DNA from: Ceratopteris richardii
Lineage: Eukaryota; Streptophyta; Polypodiopsida; Polypodiales; Pteridaceae
NCBI GenBank assembly: GCA_020310875.1
Contig: CM035430.1
Location: 104,714,431 to 104,778,430 of the forward strand
Direction of reading: 5' to 3'
DNA: 64,000 bases
Shown piece by piece: positions 1-11,290 of the stretch; the first letter of the stretch is position 1; every line of letters starts with the position of its first letter. Under the pieces are notes generated by a model. That model did no database searches. It was not told where the DNA came from and worked only from the letters and a program-made list of their open reading frames with translations. The position numbers were made by a program, and so were the translations under genes.

Positions 1-339
1 CAGTTTCTATTGACTCATTTGTTTCATTTAGGTTTTCCATGTTATTTTCTTGTCTTATACTTCTTTCTGATCTTTTATTACTTCCTGGCTCTTTTTCCTT
101 CCTTGTTAGGTCTTGTTTAAGAATTGAATTTATTTTATTTCCAGACCTTAGTATCATTCAACTATTCTTGACCAATTTCTAATACTCAACAGAGTGTTTG
201 TCACAGTTTCCTAACCAATATATTGGTTTTCCACAGTTTTTTGTCCAAAATTGTGTGTGTTTTAATTTTCTTCCTATGTTTTGTGCTTTTCACAACTTCT
301 TAATGAATTTAGGTTTTTTCACGATTTTCTACTGCCAGA

Positions 340-560
340 AGTGTTTTTTCACAAATTTCAGATGAAAATCGTGTTTTTCACGATTTTATCATGCAATTAG
401 ACTTTTTCACGATTTTCTGATGAACTTGATGTTTTTCACGATTTTGTGTCTACTTGTGAGTTTTTCACGATTTTCTGTTGAAAATCGTGTTTTTCACGAT
501 TTTCTATCTACTTGTGAGTTTTTCACGATTTTCTGTTGAAAATCGAGTTTTTCACGATTT
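340..560. repeat. Degenerate ~58-bp tandem repeat, left shoulder of minisatellite
   Basis: Repeated blocks of the type TTTTTCACGATTTTCTG, GAAAATCGTG and CTACTTGTGAG recur at about 58-bp spacing. The clearest pair lies at about 450-560. The CGATTTT/AAAATCG core is shared with the tighter array that follows, so this is probably the older, diverged edge of the same array. Positions 1-339 are T-rich with no gene that I can support. Confidence 0.7.
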
Positions 561-1137
561 TGTGTCAAAATCGTGTTTTTTGCGATTTTGTGTCAAAATC
601 GTGTTTTTTTGCGATTTTGTTCACAGAATCGTGTTTTTTGCGATTTTGTGTCAAAATCGTGTTTTTTGCGATTTTGTTCACAGAATCATGTTTTTTGCGA
701 TTTTGTGTCAAAATCGTGTTTTTTGCGATTTTGTTCACAGAATCGTGTTTTTTGCGATTTTGTGTCAAAATCGTGTTTTTTGCGATTTTGTTCACAGAAT
801 CGTGTTTTTTGCGATTTTGTGTCAAAATCGTGTTTTTTGCGATTTTGTGTCAAAATCGTGTTTTTTGCGATTTTGTTCACAGAATCGTGTTTTTTGCGAT
901 TTTGTTCACAGAATCGTGTTTTTTGCGATTTTGTGTCAAAATCGTGTTTTTTGCGATTTTGTTCACAGAATCGTGTTTTTTGCGATTTTGTATCAAAATC
1001 GTGTTTTTTTGTGATTTTGATCACAAAATCGTGTTTTTTGCGATTTTGTGTCAAAATCGTGTTTTTTGCGATTTTGATCACAGAATCGTGTTTTTTGCGA
1101 TTTTGTGTCAAAATCGTGTTTTTTGCGATTTTGTTCC
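561..1137. repeat. 28/29-bp minisatellite of hairpin-forming units (about 20 copies)
   Basis: Two unit types alternate. One is 28 bp, joined by GTGTC, and the other is 29 bp, joined by GTTCACA. Each carries AAAATCG or GAATCG, then TGTTTTTTG, then CGATTTT. Every unit can fold into a stem of AATCG/CGATT with a loop of about 9 nt. A 28+29 pair is 57 bp, or 19 codons, and the unit lacks most stop triplets. Long spurious ORFs therefore run through several frames on both strands. The array lies in the presumed leader of the minus-strand gypsy element whose LTR is at 3119-3949. Confidence 0.9.
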
Positions 1138-1179
1138 CAGACAATCGTGATTGCTCACAGATTGTAAAAAAACACGATT

Positions 1180-2345
1180 TTCTTATGAAAATCGCGTTCT
1201 GGGAATCGCGATGTTGATGGCTCTTTTCACAGAATCGCGATTTTGAGTAAAACTCAGAATCGCGATTTTGTCCAAAATTTGGCAGATTTTCAACTTTTTG
1301 CTTTTTTCAATATTTTTCCACTTATAGAATCGCTTTATCAAAATTTTAACATGCAATGAAGAAATTTTTTGAAAAACATTTTTTCTTAATGAAAACCAAA
1401 AAAACAGGAAATCGCGATTTCGTGATTTTATTATTTTCCTACTTTTTTGTGTTATTTTATCACTTTAATGCAAAAAATATGTACTCAAGATGCTACTAGA
1501 CTTTTTACCTTGCTTGCCAAGTTGAAAATATCTCCAAAGCTTGCTGGTAGCAGGAAATCGCGATTTTGTTCGCCTCTGCACACTCTCTCTCTCCCTCTCT
1601 CTCACTCAAATGAATTTTTCTTTGAATTTCAGGTTTTTATAGTGTTCAGAAAATCGCGATTTTGTGTGATTTCTACTTTTCCTCACTCTTTCACTTATTC
1701 CTTTTCACTTACTCAATCCACCTAATCCTCCTTACACTTCCTTATCTCAATGTACCCAAATTTTCCACAGATTCCAAAAAACTTTCTTTACAGAAAATCG
1801 TGATTTTGTGTAAAGAATCGTGTTTTTTCTGTAGATCCTTTCTTGTGCAAATTTTGAGTATTCTATGTCCTTGCCTTCTCTCAATATCCTTCACAACTTC
1901 AATACATGAGTCACCTGAAAAGTTTTTTCAAAACAACACTTTTTTATAGAAAATCGCGATTCTGTTCAGAGAATCGTGTTTTCTAATTTTCTGGGTTTTT
2001 TGATAATTTTTTTATTTTTTAAGCTTTCTTTCTCTTTGTTTTGCTTCGATTCCTTCTTTTGTTTGTAATTAACTCTGCTCCTGAATTTTTTGCACCAAAA
2101 TCACAATCTCCTTCAGAAAATCGCGACTTTGTGCAGAAAATCGTGTTTTTCTCTATTTTTGATTTTATGCCACTTTGAGTAGCTTTTTCTTCTTGATTAC
2201 CTTCAAAACCCTTCAACAACTTCAATTCAACCTTCACTTACAATGTTATTTCAAAATCAATTACTTTTTTCAGAAAGTCGCGATTCTGTGCAGAGAATCG
2301 TGTTTTTCAATTTTCTGGTTTTTTGATCATTTTTTGCTTTCTTTT
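1180..2345. repeat. Dispersed AATCGCGATT palindromes and ~156-bp higher-order repeat
   Basis: The 10-bp palindrome AATCGCGATT or close variants recurs through this stretch. From about 1640 a compound motif (CAGAAAATCGCGATT, then TGTG, then AGAATCGTGTTTTT) returns near 1640, 1793, 1948, 2114 and 2270. That is a period of about 153-166 bp. The last units also share an ATTTTCTGG...TTTTTTGAT stretch. The motif resembles the 28/29-bp unit upstream, so one array probably seeded the other. Confidence 0.7.
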
Positions 2346-3095
2346 CCAGTTTTTCACAATCACTCCTAATTCACAACACCTCACTTCAACTTCTTATCAA
2401 GAAAAGAAATTTGTTTGATTGTTTTTGATGAGTTTTGTGAATTTGTTTGGTATTTTTGCCCTAAAAATAAAGGTGAACATTTTACTTAGGGTTTCTGGTT
2501 TTGGAAATCAACTGATCCTATGGTTCTTGATTGGTTATGAGTTTCTATGTCCTTAGCTATCACTAAAGTACCAAAGAAAGGTTCTCCAATGAAAAAGTGT
2601 TATGAAAGGCAATCAAATTTTGTAAAGATAAACTCAATCATATGATTTTTTTCAAAATGCAGCACAACTCAAGATTTAATGCTCAGACTTGGTCAACAAC
2701 TGAATCCCTCATTCTTACATCTAGCTACTTTAACTGTCCTTTCCTTAATATCACCATGTTATCTTCCCAAGATCACCCATGGTGTCTAGTACTTGGGCAA
2801 AAAGAAATCTAGAAATGCAAGAATAGATTCAAGTTACCTCCATCTTCAGCTTCTTGGCTCAAATCCTCCACACACCTGCACTTTTACTTCACCAAAATGA
2901 TGAGCAACTATCAATCTACAAAAATTTCAGCACTTCCACTTCTACAAGACATCCATTGCTTTCTTCTTCCCTAAAGACAAACAATGATATCTACCTATTC
3001 ATGTGCACTTTTCCTTATTGATGAGCTTTACCTTGTTTACCATCATCAACTGAAGATCCAGCAAAGGTCCAACTTCAAAGAAGTTCTTGGAATGT
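2346..3095 (-). other. Non-coding leader of minus-strand gypsy element
   Basis: No ORF or motif that I can support. The stretch lies between the minisatellite and a primer-binding site read on the minus strand, so it is probably the 5' untranslated leader of that element. The gag-pol part would lie left of the window. Confidence 0.45.
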
Positions 3096-3117
3096 TCCCC
3101 GGCAACGGCGCCAAAAA
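3096..3117 (-). promoter_or_regulatory. Primer-binding site, Tat/Athila style
   Basis: On the minus strand this reads TTTTTTGGCGCCGTTGCC followed by GGGGA. It matches the primer-binding region common in plant Tat/Athila-group gypsy elements. It directly adjoins the TG...CA LTR at 3119-3949, which fixes the element's orientation as minus. Confidence 0.8.
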
Positions 3118-3118
3118 A

Positions 3119-3949
3119 TGTTTTGTTTTGGACTCCAAGTTGTCCTCTCCAATCATGAAGTAACAAAGAATCAACAAATCATCTTTATTTTGTCAATCCT
3201 AGGAATATCCACAAGACCACAGCCCCTTCAAGATAATAGATTCAAGGAAATAAGAGATTGATGGCTGGATTGCTGAGAGAAATTGAAGATGAAGAGAAAA
3301 TCTTGAGTTTACCATAACTAAGGCAAATCTCCATCATTTTCTATGTTCTTTATGTCAAAACCATGCCATTTCATTAGCAGAATACAAATATGAACTCAAA
3401 ATTGAAAAATATCACCTGTATCACAAAGACGAGACAATCGCGATTCTGTACCAACAGACGATTTTCACAATTTTGGAACTTCCTTCAGTCCTTTCCACTC
3501 ATTTACAGCAATAGGTCTCTCTCTTCATACAACTTACTCAGTAATACACACATATGACTCACAAATCTCCATGATTAAGCAACAGACAAGCTCACACATC
3601 AAAAGAAATACACTCAACAGGAGAAAACACGATTTTGCAGAAACTCTTTCTTCTCTATTGATAGCTTGAGCAAATAACTAACCAACCTCTCCAAAATAGA
3701 GAAAATTGACTTATATACATTTTCAAGTGTCCCTTTTCACACTTGAAATTAGGTCTTTTTCTCTAATTTTCTAAAGAAATGCTATCTAAGAGTTTCTAAA
3801 AATTCTACAAAAATTACATGATATCCTCAACCACATAAGGAAGACTCTTCCTTATTTTTACAATCATTGCATAAATATTTTACAAATTTTTTGACTTTTT
3901 ACTAATTTTTTACATCAAAAATGCTCTTCCAAAAATACACCTTCCAACA
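3119..3949 (-). mobile_element. LTR of minus-strand Tat/Athila-like gypsy element
   Basis: The segment of about 831 bp begins TGTTTTG and ends CTTCCAACA, with TG and CA termini. One end abuts the primer-binding site. Two copies of the CGATTTT-type motif (near 3433 and 3629) lie inside the LTR, linking it to the leader minisatellite. Only one LTR is visible and the partner would be outside the window. The outer boundary at 3949 is inferred from the CA dinucleotide alone. Confidence 0.6.
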
Positions 3950-4129
3950 ATGCATGTACTTATGGAAAAGAAGAGATAGATTGAGTGTGAAAAAACATAT
4001 GTTGGGGATCAAGATGTATCTTGATGGGATGATTTTTTAAATCATCAAGAAGAGATTATAAAGAATAAAATTGTAGGCCATTGTCCAATTGGTTATCCAT
4101 TCATACGGGATTTTAGCACACAAAGAGCA

Positions 4130-4575
4130 ATGAATGTGGACCAAGCATGTAATGCAGATAAATTTCAAGGATTTATTGATCCACTAGAAAGGAATATTTA
4201 TGTACACCCAAGGATGAAAAAATGGGCCAAAACAGAATGGCATGGAAATTTGAAAGAAATAAATGTTGGAACACTTATTGTGGTCCTTTTTGATGGTGAT
4301 GAACCAAACCAGTCTGGATTGTGAAAGTTTTAGAGGTCATTAAAGATATTGATCAAAGCAAAATAGAGGCTTTCATAGACCATTGGTATTATACTAAAAG
4401 TAGTAATGCATTCATAGGTAAGTATAACTTAGAAATAATATGTGATACCAAAAGAATAGGCTCAAAAAAGAAAAAAATTATTTGGAGTACATCAACTCTT
4501 AAAATGGATGATGTATATATACTTGTTTATAATTTTACCTTAACAAAAACAGGGAACTTGAGGAAAAAACTATGA
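4130..4575 (+). pseudogene. Unrecognised ORF fragment, probably transposon-derived
   Basis: Two ORFs lie end to end: 4130-4324 (64 aa) and 4321-4575 (84 aa). They look like one broken protein, because the first ends within a VVLFDGDE segment and the second resumes with KVLEVIKDID. The second carries basic KKKK and hydrophobic VYILVYNF segments. I recognise no catalytic motif. The hydrophobic and charged pattern looks like real coding sequence rather than chance. It may come from a DNA transposon or a host gene fragment. Confidence 0.35.
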
Positions 4576-5280
4576 ATATGATAAAGGAAAAGCTTGTAGA
4601 TCTATGTGAGACAACTAATCATAGGCAAACAAGAAAATATGTGCATGATCTTGTAGAACTTGGTATGGACTTGGATGAGGATAGATCTTTTGTTGATATA
4701 GAAGAAGAAGAAGAAGAAGAAGAAGAGAGTTCACAATAATCTTAGATTGAATCAAATGCGTATGATGAGGGAGCATAGATATAGATTAAGAAAGTTCTAG
4801 CTTGATCTAAAAATCTATGATAATTTTGGTGCTTACACAAATGCTCCAAAGCAATTCGCATTACAAAATCATGTTCTATTGCATTTTTTATTCACTAGCT
4901 GAGATCCTCCATCGAATACATGTTCAATCTTTATCTTCTGTATGAAAATTTTTAGTCACTTTTATATTTCTCATATAGATTCTAGAGGTGTCAATGTTAA
5001 ATAGATCAAAATTTTGGGCACATTTTTCTCCCCAAAATTTTCAAAAAATGACCAAAAATGTCAAAAAATCACATGGTTTAAGTTGATTTCTGAATATATG
5101 TATCTTGGTATAAAGGGTTTTCAAAGATAAGATGCAATTTGCTTGATTTTTGATAATGAATTTTTTCTTTTATTGACATAGTTCTCATTTTTTATGACTC
5201 CTTGTTATGTTCAAAATGTCTTTACCTTCTTTCCTAATGCAATTTCCACCGATGTTGAGCCCATCAAAGACAAATTGATC
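4576..5280. other. No gene seen; contains a (GAA)n run
   Basis: The only structure I see is a GAA microsatellite of about nine units at 4701-4727. Otherwise the stretch is AT-rich and unremarkable. Confidence 0.6.
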
Positions 5281-5370
5281 AAAGTCAAAATGGTCAAAGT
5301 CAAAGTGGTCAAAGTCAAAGTGGTCAAAGTCAAAGTGGTCAATGTTAAAGTGGTCAAAGTCAAGATGTTC
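5281..5370. repeat. 15-bp tandem repeat, six units
   Basis: Six consecutive 15-bp units of consensus AAAGTCAAAGTGGTC run from 5281 to 5370. The middle three are identical and the first, fifth and sixth have drifted. The 15-bp period keeps a frame open on both strands, giving a KVKVV peptide on the plus strand and a repetitive peptide on the minus. I treat both as artefacts. Confidence 0.9.
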
Positions 5371-5495
5371 AAAATGCACAGGTAGTGCACAATCAATTTT
5401 TTCACAATGGTTATGTTTTGCATAAAGTAGAATGTAGGTTGCAGATTGTCTTTCTATAAGGTTTTCAAGGGTTTTAAAGTGTTTGGAAGGTTCAG

Positions 5496-5533
5496 GTGAA
5501 CCCTTCCTTATGTACACATTCGGGGAATCGAAG
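5496..5533. repeat. 38-bp direct repeat, left copy
   Basis: This segment matches 7682-7719 at 35 of 38 positions, and the three differences are all C/T. The two copies bracket the plus-strand gypsy leader and gag. Confidence 0.8.
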
Positions 5534-6316
5534 AAAAAAATTAAATTTATATGAAGAGGAAGTAGTATGCAAAAGTGTTTGTATGTGCCCCCATTTAAAA
5601 TTTTGTTGGTCCTAAAGTCACTACATGACAAAATAGGGAGTCGTTGGCTGTACACAATTTGAGACATTCTTGGGACATCAAGTGAGCACCAAGATATGCT
5701 ATCAGTTAGGAGTGGCATACATAATTGAATCGACACACAAGGCAAGAGCATGCATTATTCTTGGAGTTAGACTTTTCAAGTGAGGGGATAGTTTATACTA
5801 GGTGAGAAGAGCAAGAGACATTGAAGCAGTGTGCGATGCAGAGAAGCAAGTGTGAGACAAAGTGTGCAAGAAGTGTGACCTAGTGTGTGTGCAGAGGAGT
5901 GCAGAGAACCAATAAGCAAGGCAATCAAGGTGGCACAAGGTCCCATTGAAGTAGTGTACATCAACAAAAGGTGTCCCTCCCCTCTACCCTATTGGAAGCT
6001 TGAGTGCAAGGTGTGCACAAGAGCAAGCTCCTAGAGAAGGTGGAGGTCTGGTGCAGAGAAAGTTGGTGACATAAGTAACTTTGGTTACCTTGTAATCTTG
6101 TGTGTGTGTATGTGTTCTTTGGGATTAAGCCTTCCGCATAGAGAACACTTGGTTTTCTTTGTGTCATATTCTTCCCTATTGGTAATCAATATACAGAACC
6201 TATTATGTCTATGTTCCACTTCTTCTTCTTCTTCTTGTTCTTCCTTCTTCTACAAACACCCAAGTCCCTTACTGCAAAAGACTTTCCCAACAAAATTTGG
6301 CACACCCGATGGGACC
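5534..6316 (+). mobile_element. Putative LTR/leader of plus-strand gypsy element with PBS-like site
   Basis: This non-coding stretch precedes a gag-like gene. Its right edge carries TTTGGCACACCCGATGGGACC at 6296-6316, positioned and shaped like a gypsy primer-binding site. The sequence before it, with a (TTC)n run near 6220-6245 and TTTCCCAACAAAA, would then be the LTR 3' end. I could not find a convincing left LTR border or a second LTR. ORFs within the stretch are short and uninformative. Confidence 0.4.
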
Positions 6317-6553
6317 TAAGGAGGCTTGAGCATAGGAGAACCAATAATTGCGAAGTGTAGAAGAAGTGCAAAGATACTAATAGTGTTGGTCGTAATATTT
6401 CTTCTATTTGGAATTCTCTTAGACTAAGAGGAGTAGGAGTAGCTCATGACCGCAACCCAGTCTCAAACCTTGAGGTTTCCTTGCAAAGCAAGAAGAACAA
6501 AAGCTGTTTGAAGGTCAATCATCCCTTTATAATCAACATCATCGGTAAGAAAC

Positions 6554-7681
6554 ATGGTGACTCAAGGAGATTTAGAAACTACACTCTCCAGGTTAAATAT
6601 CAAACTTCCATCTTTCAAGGGATTATCACAAGAAGACCTTGATGAACATATTAGAAGATTTTTGGCATTATGTAAGACAAGGGTTCTGATGGGAAGAGAA
6701 GATGCATTGTTATTCTTTTCCCAGCAACATTAGAAGGGTTAGTAGATAAATGGTTTAGTCTGTTTGCTGATAATCACTTCACTACAGAGGACTTAATGAA
6801 GCAAGCATTTAAAACATAGCTCCAACAAGGGAACACAACTGAAAATATTATTGAAGAGTTAGAAAATCTAAGACTAGGTCCTAGGGAGACCTTTGAGCCA
6901 AGGCATTGATGGCTAAATTACCAGACCCTCCCCATGACTTCTTCATCAAGAAGTGGCTGGTTAAACCATTTCCAATGTCAAGATAGTGTAAATTTAAAGA
7001 GTTAGTGTTACCTACAACAACAATTGAAGAGTTCATTAATACAACCACAAGATTGGAGCAGATTAGGCATCAATATGGGACAAGCTCTTCCAATCTATCA
7101 ATCCCGTAGAATCTCAGGACCCAATAATTTAGTTATGGAAGGAACTTGATAGCTTGAAAAGGAACAAGCCCCACAAAGAGGAGGAAAGTGCGGTAACTCA
7201 ACTGAGGCGAGAAATTGAGGCCTTAAAGCTACAAAAAGAAGAGGAAGCCCAAGTAGAAGAGTTGGCCCAGCTTTAACAAGAGCTACAGGAACTCTGGGAA
7301 GGTGACATAAAAAATGGATTATGGTGCACCATGTGCAACAAATAGGGTCATGTGGTAAGTGAGTGTCCACTTTTAAGTGTAATTTGATAGCTATGCAGGA
7401 ACGTTGATCATGAGGCTCATGAATTTCAGTCAAGAGGGATGCATGCACAAACATATTGGGCATAAGGAGGAGCCCTACCACCAACTAATGTGATGGTGGA
7501 TGCACCTAGTCAAGGTGACTCTTACAACCCTCGACCTAGGGATCACTTTGGAAATGGGCCAAGGAGGCCAATCATTTGTTTCAGATGTGGAGAATGTGGT
7601 AACTGCCAAAGTAGGTGCAATCTACCAGAAAATGCCCCTCCTTGTAGGAACTACCCAAAAGCTAGAGACCATTATACCAAC
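6554..7681 (+). pseudogene. gag: gypsy gag pseudogene (capsid part and degenerate zinc knuckle)
   Basis: The ATG at 6554 opens a gag-like N-terminus with LPSFKGLSQEDLDEHIRRF, the pattern seen in plant gypsy capsid domains. Stops follow within about 60 codons, and the capsid reading is spread over several frames. At about 7577-7618 there is a nucleic-acid-binding knuckle, CFRCGECGNCQSRC, in which the usual histidine is asparagine. A charged Glu/Gln/Lys-rich helix lies between them at about 7130-7290. The gene ends at the 38-bp repeat, where minus-strand G2 begins, so protease and pol are missing. It is a relic and cannot encode a working Gag. Confidence 0.65.
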
Positions 7682-7719
7682 GTGAACCCTCCCTTATGTA
7701 CACATTTGGGGAATTGAAG
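7682..7719. repeat. 38-bp direct repeat, right copy
   Basis: Partner of 5496-5533. It overlaps the last codons of the G2 integrase reading frame on the minus strand, just past the EEAQA stretch where G2 departs from its relative G1. It may be a retained template or junction sequence from the rearrangement that placed the plus-strand gypsy piece here. Confidence 0.75.
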
Positions 7720-9362
7720 GACTTGCTTGAGCTTCTTCACGGATTCTTTTCACTTCTTCCTTGTGCTCCTTCGCTATGTTACGTTGATTTATCATTTCTT
7801 CCATTAATGGCTCTTGATAAAGCTTTACCCTACAACCACTGATGTAACTTGGTAACATTTCGCCTTCTAATGTAGCTAGTTGGATTTCTCCACTAGTTGA
7901 TATCCTGGTGATGATCATTGGTCCATAGACACACTTTTCCATCTTTTGAGCATGTTGCTTCAATGTATACACTAAGATTAGGTCTCCTGCTTTTAATCCT
8001 TTTTCTTTTACATGTCCATCAGAATATGCTTTTTGCCTCTTCTTTACAGCATAGATTCTTGCATCGGCTCTCAATGTGGTTTCACCCAACCATTCTGGAT
8101 CAAAGATCCTGAATGATAGCCCATGGCAATTCCATTGATGCTCTTGTGCCACCTTCACTGTGGGTATCAAAAATTCTAATGGAATTATTGCATTTTGGTC
8201 CAAAAACCATCTCAAAGGGAGTGGCTTTAAGTACTGTTTTGTAGGAAACTTGATATGCTAAACTACATGATGTACCTATTTATCCCAATCATAATGTTTA
8301 TTATTAAGAAGCTTACTCAACATAGTGCATAGGATCTTGTTCATGCTATCTACTCCTCCATTGGCCTGTGGGTGGTATGGGGTGGAGTTCTTGTGAATGA
8401 CCATGCATTCTTATAACAAGTATTGAATGACCTTGTTCATGAAGTGGGTACCATGACACTTACAAATTCTATTGGTAATCCGTATCTTGTGAATATATTT
8501 TTGAACAAAAACTTCGATGTTTGTTTGTGCATCATTCTTCTTAGTTGCTTTGAATTCTACCCATTTGGTAAGATAATCCATTGCGACAATGATATACTCA
8601 CCATGTGAACTCTTGGTTGGGGGATTAATAGGACGTACGAAGTCTATTCCCCACTTAGACAATACATGTGCTCCCCATCATGGGTCTAAGTGTCATCTCA
8701 TCCTTATGTATTGGAAATTGCATTTTTTGACATATGTCATGCCTCTTGACATAGGTATGAGCATCCATATGAAGGGTAGGCCACAATAGGCCTGAGAACA
8801 AAATCGTTTTGATCACTCAATCTGGTCCAAAGTTTCCACTTGCCACACTTTGGTGTGAGGTTTCCAAGATCTTTAGATACTCACTTTCTTGAACACATAG
8901 TCTGAGATATCCCTCTCATCCACACCTATATATATTATCTCCAACAAGTATGTAGTCTTGAGCCCCCTTCTCTAGACTCCTTCTTCTTCCTAATGTCATC
9001 TCTTGAGGGAATTTTTTCATCCTCAAAAAGTCAACTAATGGATTGCTCCAATCCAGTAGTTAAAGAAACTTGATACAAAGTAGCATGCTCCACTAGAGGT
9101 CAGGTAATACATGTTGGACAATCCTTACACATCCTATAGATATTTTCTTCCATAGTTCTCCAATATACACCAAATATTTTCAAAGTTTGTAGGGTTTTGT
9201 TTTTCAAATGGTGGTGCTATAATGCACCTGCACATGCTAGCGGTGACCATTTTGTGTATTTGTCTTCTTCCACACAGTAATCTAGGATCCCTTGATCAAT
9301 GTGTTTTTATATACTTCCTACCATTATATGATACTTTTGAGATTTAACTACCTCTTTATCCT
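7690..9362 (-). pseudogene. pol: G2 gypsy integrase region (fragment 3 of G2)
   Basis: Read on the minus strand, this aligns with G1 from about 25603 to 27225. In order it holds the segment before the first zinc finger (9362-9230), a first H2C2-like zinc finger (about 9220-9100, ending in a KDCPTC-type pair), a degraded second zinc-finger module, the integrase core start (8662-8411, WGIDFVRPINPP and TKWVEFKAT), and the C-terminal part (8215-7694, with YAVKKRQKAY and ISGCRVKLYQEPL). Stops and frameshifts interrupt it throughout. It ends at the 38-bp repeat. The RNase H part that should precede it is missing and replaced by copia element C2. Confidence 0.8.
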
Positions 9363-9815
9363 TTGTTCTTGGTATGGGCATCCATAGATGAAGATATTGA
9401 ATATCACAAACTGATTTCTCAATTGCTTGCAGGTTTGAGAGGAGATGAAAGGTGGAAACATTTTGTCTTGTCAACAAAACTTTCTTTGAGTCATTATGTT
9501 CTAGATTTGAATCAATTGCTTGGTTTGATGCTCACAATAGAGCAAGACTTGAAGGGAGATGGAGATAAAGGAAAAAGTTCTACAATGTACATGAAGAACA
9601 AGAAGAAGGGAGATAAAGGTAAAGCAAAAGATGAATAGGAATCGAGTTCTCAAGTTTATTTTACAAGAGGTAGAAGCACTGGTAGAGGAAGAGCAAGAGG
9701 TTTTGGAAGAGGAAGAGGTAATCAGAATAACAATAAGAAGGCTTGTTGGATCTATGGATTGAGTAATCATTTGGCTCATGACTGTTGGAATAATCAACAA
9801 GGATCAAATCAAAAT
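9363..9815 (+). pseudogene. gag: C2 copia gag C-terminal fragment
   Basis: The ORF at 9363-9638 resembles the end of a copia Gag capsid (LISQLLAGLRGDERWKHF). After a TAG it continues in frame with an Arg/Gly-rich stretch (about 9660-9720) and a degenerate zinc knuckle, CWIYGLSNHLAHDC, in which the second cysteine is tyrosine. The N-terminal half of Gag and the 5' LTR are absent. The fragment starts abruptly against minus-strand G2 at 9362/9363, so this is a truncated relic. Confidence 0.65.
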
Positions 9816-11290
9816 TAAAATAACAATAGCAGAGGCAGAGGTGGAAGTTATCAAAGTCATTCTTAAAGAGGTAGACAAAATCAAAGAGGAGGCTATGGTA
9901 GAGGTGGAGGGAGAAGTTGAGGACAAAATCAATCCTACAACACCACCTACTACAATTATGCAAATGATACACAGAATGAAATTCATATCATTGATGATGA
10001 ATTCAATCAGCGCATTAGATAAAGAAGATCTAAAGGTATTTTACATTGACTCTAGATGTTCTAATCATTTGTTAAGAAACATAAAATTGATGTTAGAATT
10101 CGAAAAAGGCATTTCGAGTCCTACAATTCAAACATGTGATAATACAAAAAATACTGTACATTCAATTAGAAAAGTGAAATGCAAGAGTGGAGTAGATTTG
10201 CTAACCAATTTTTTGTATGTTTCCACAATACCTAAAAACTTGATAAGTGTAGGACAGATAGTTGAAAAAGGTTTCCAAGTCAGGTTTACAACTGAAGGAG
10301 TATTTGTTGAAGATCCAGAGAATGGATATAATCAAATTTTTTGTGGTAAGAAAGAAGGTAGACTCTTTACTTTAAGAGTGCAAGGGAACATTGGTCCAGC
10401 TTTGCTCACACATGGTGAAGGAGTGATTATAGAACTTGATCTTTGGCATAAGAGATTAGATGATTTCAATGAAAGAGGGATTAAAGCTATGATTGCAAAA
10501 TCAGCCTGTACTAGGATTACCAAATGTGTAGAGTCAACATATGATTTATAAATGTGAAGCATGTTAGATGGGAAAAGCACACAGGTTACCATTTCAAAAG
10601 AAAGGATTCAAACATGATGGAGTACTAGAGCTTATTCATACAGATGTATGGGGACCAACAAAAGAAGGATCTATCAGTGGCTCAAGGTATTATGTTCTCT
10701 TAATTGATGATGCTAAAAGATGGATAACTCTATATGTTTTGAAGGAAAGATAAGAAGTGTTTGGAGCTTTCAAGCATTTTCATGCATATGTAGAGAGAGT
10801 CACAGGTCAAAAACTTAAGAGACTGAGGTCTGATGGAGGGGAAGAATACTTCTCCCAAGAGTTCAATGATTATCTTTGGAATGCAGGTATTAAGAGAGAA
10901 ATAACATGCAGGTATACATCACAACAAAATGGTGTAGCAGAGTGAAGAAACAAGACTTTGGTTTAGTTTGCTAGAGCTATGCTGAAGGAGAAGAATTGTC
11001 CATATTATCTTTGGGCTGAGGCTATAAATACAGCTACATATCTTGTGAATAGATTACCATGTACAACTCTAAATGGAATGACTCCATATGAAGCTTGGTG
11101 GGGTATGAAACCAACACTAGATCATTGTAAAGTGTTTGCATCAATTATGTATGCTTATGTGCCATCACAACTTAGACATGAAGTTGAACCAAAGGTAGAA
11201 AAATGTGTGTTCATTGGTTATGATGAATAGGAAGATAGGTTACAGGTTGTGGAATCCTCTAACAAAATAATTTCTTGTTTCTAGAGATGT
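9816..11290 (+). pseudogene. pol: C2 copia protease-integrase region
   Basis: The protease-like segment begins near 10040 with FYIDSRCSNHL, where the copia active site is normally D-S-G-A, so the catalytic glycine and alanine are lost. GAG-pre-integrase follows (KNLISVGQIVEKGFQVRF, then LWHKRL at about 10440). The integrase core has HTDVWGP (about 10640), SDGGEEYFS (about 10830) and QQNGVAE (about 10920), representing the D, D and E positions. A YWAEA-type helix and a PKVEKCVFIGY block close it. At least five stops split it into pieces ending at 10551, 10753, 10945 and 11230. Confidence 0.8.

Noticed and set aside
561..1137. CRISPR-like array
   Set aside because: There are no unique spacers between repeats; the units are contiguous variants of one sequence, and the context is a plant retrotransposon leader.
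478..1217. Long overlapping ORFs (up to 214 codons) across the left minisatellite
   Set aside because: They follow from a 57-bp period without stop codons, occur in several frames on both strands and contain only the repeat peptide.
5185..5751. 188-aa minus-strand ORF over the 15-bp repeat
   Set aside because: Its core is the repeat translation (DFDHFDFDHF) and the rest has no recognisable domain.
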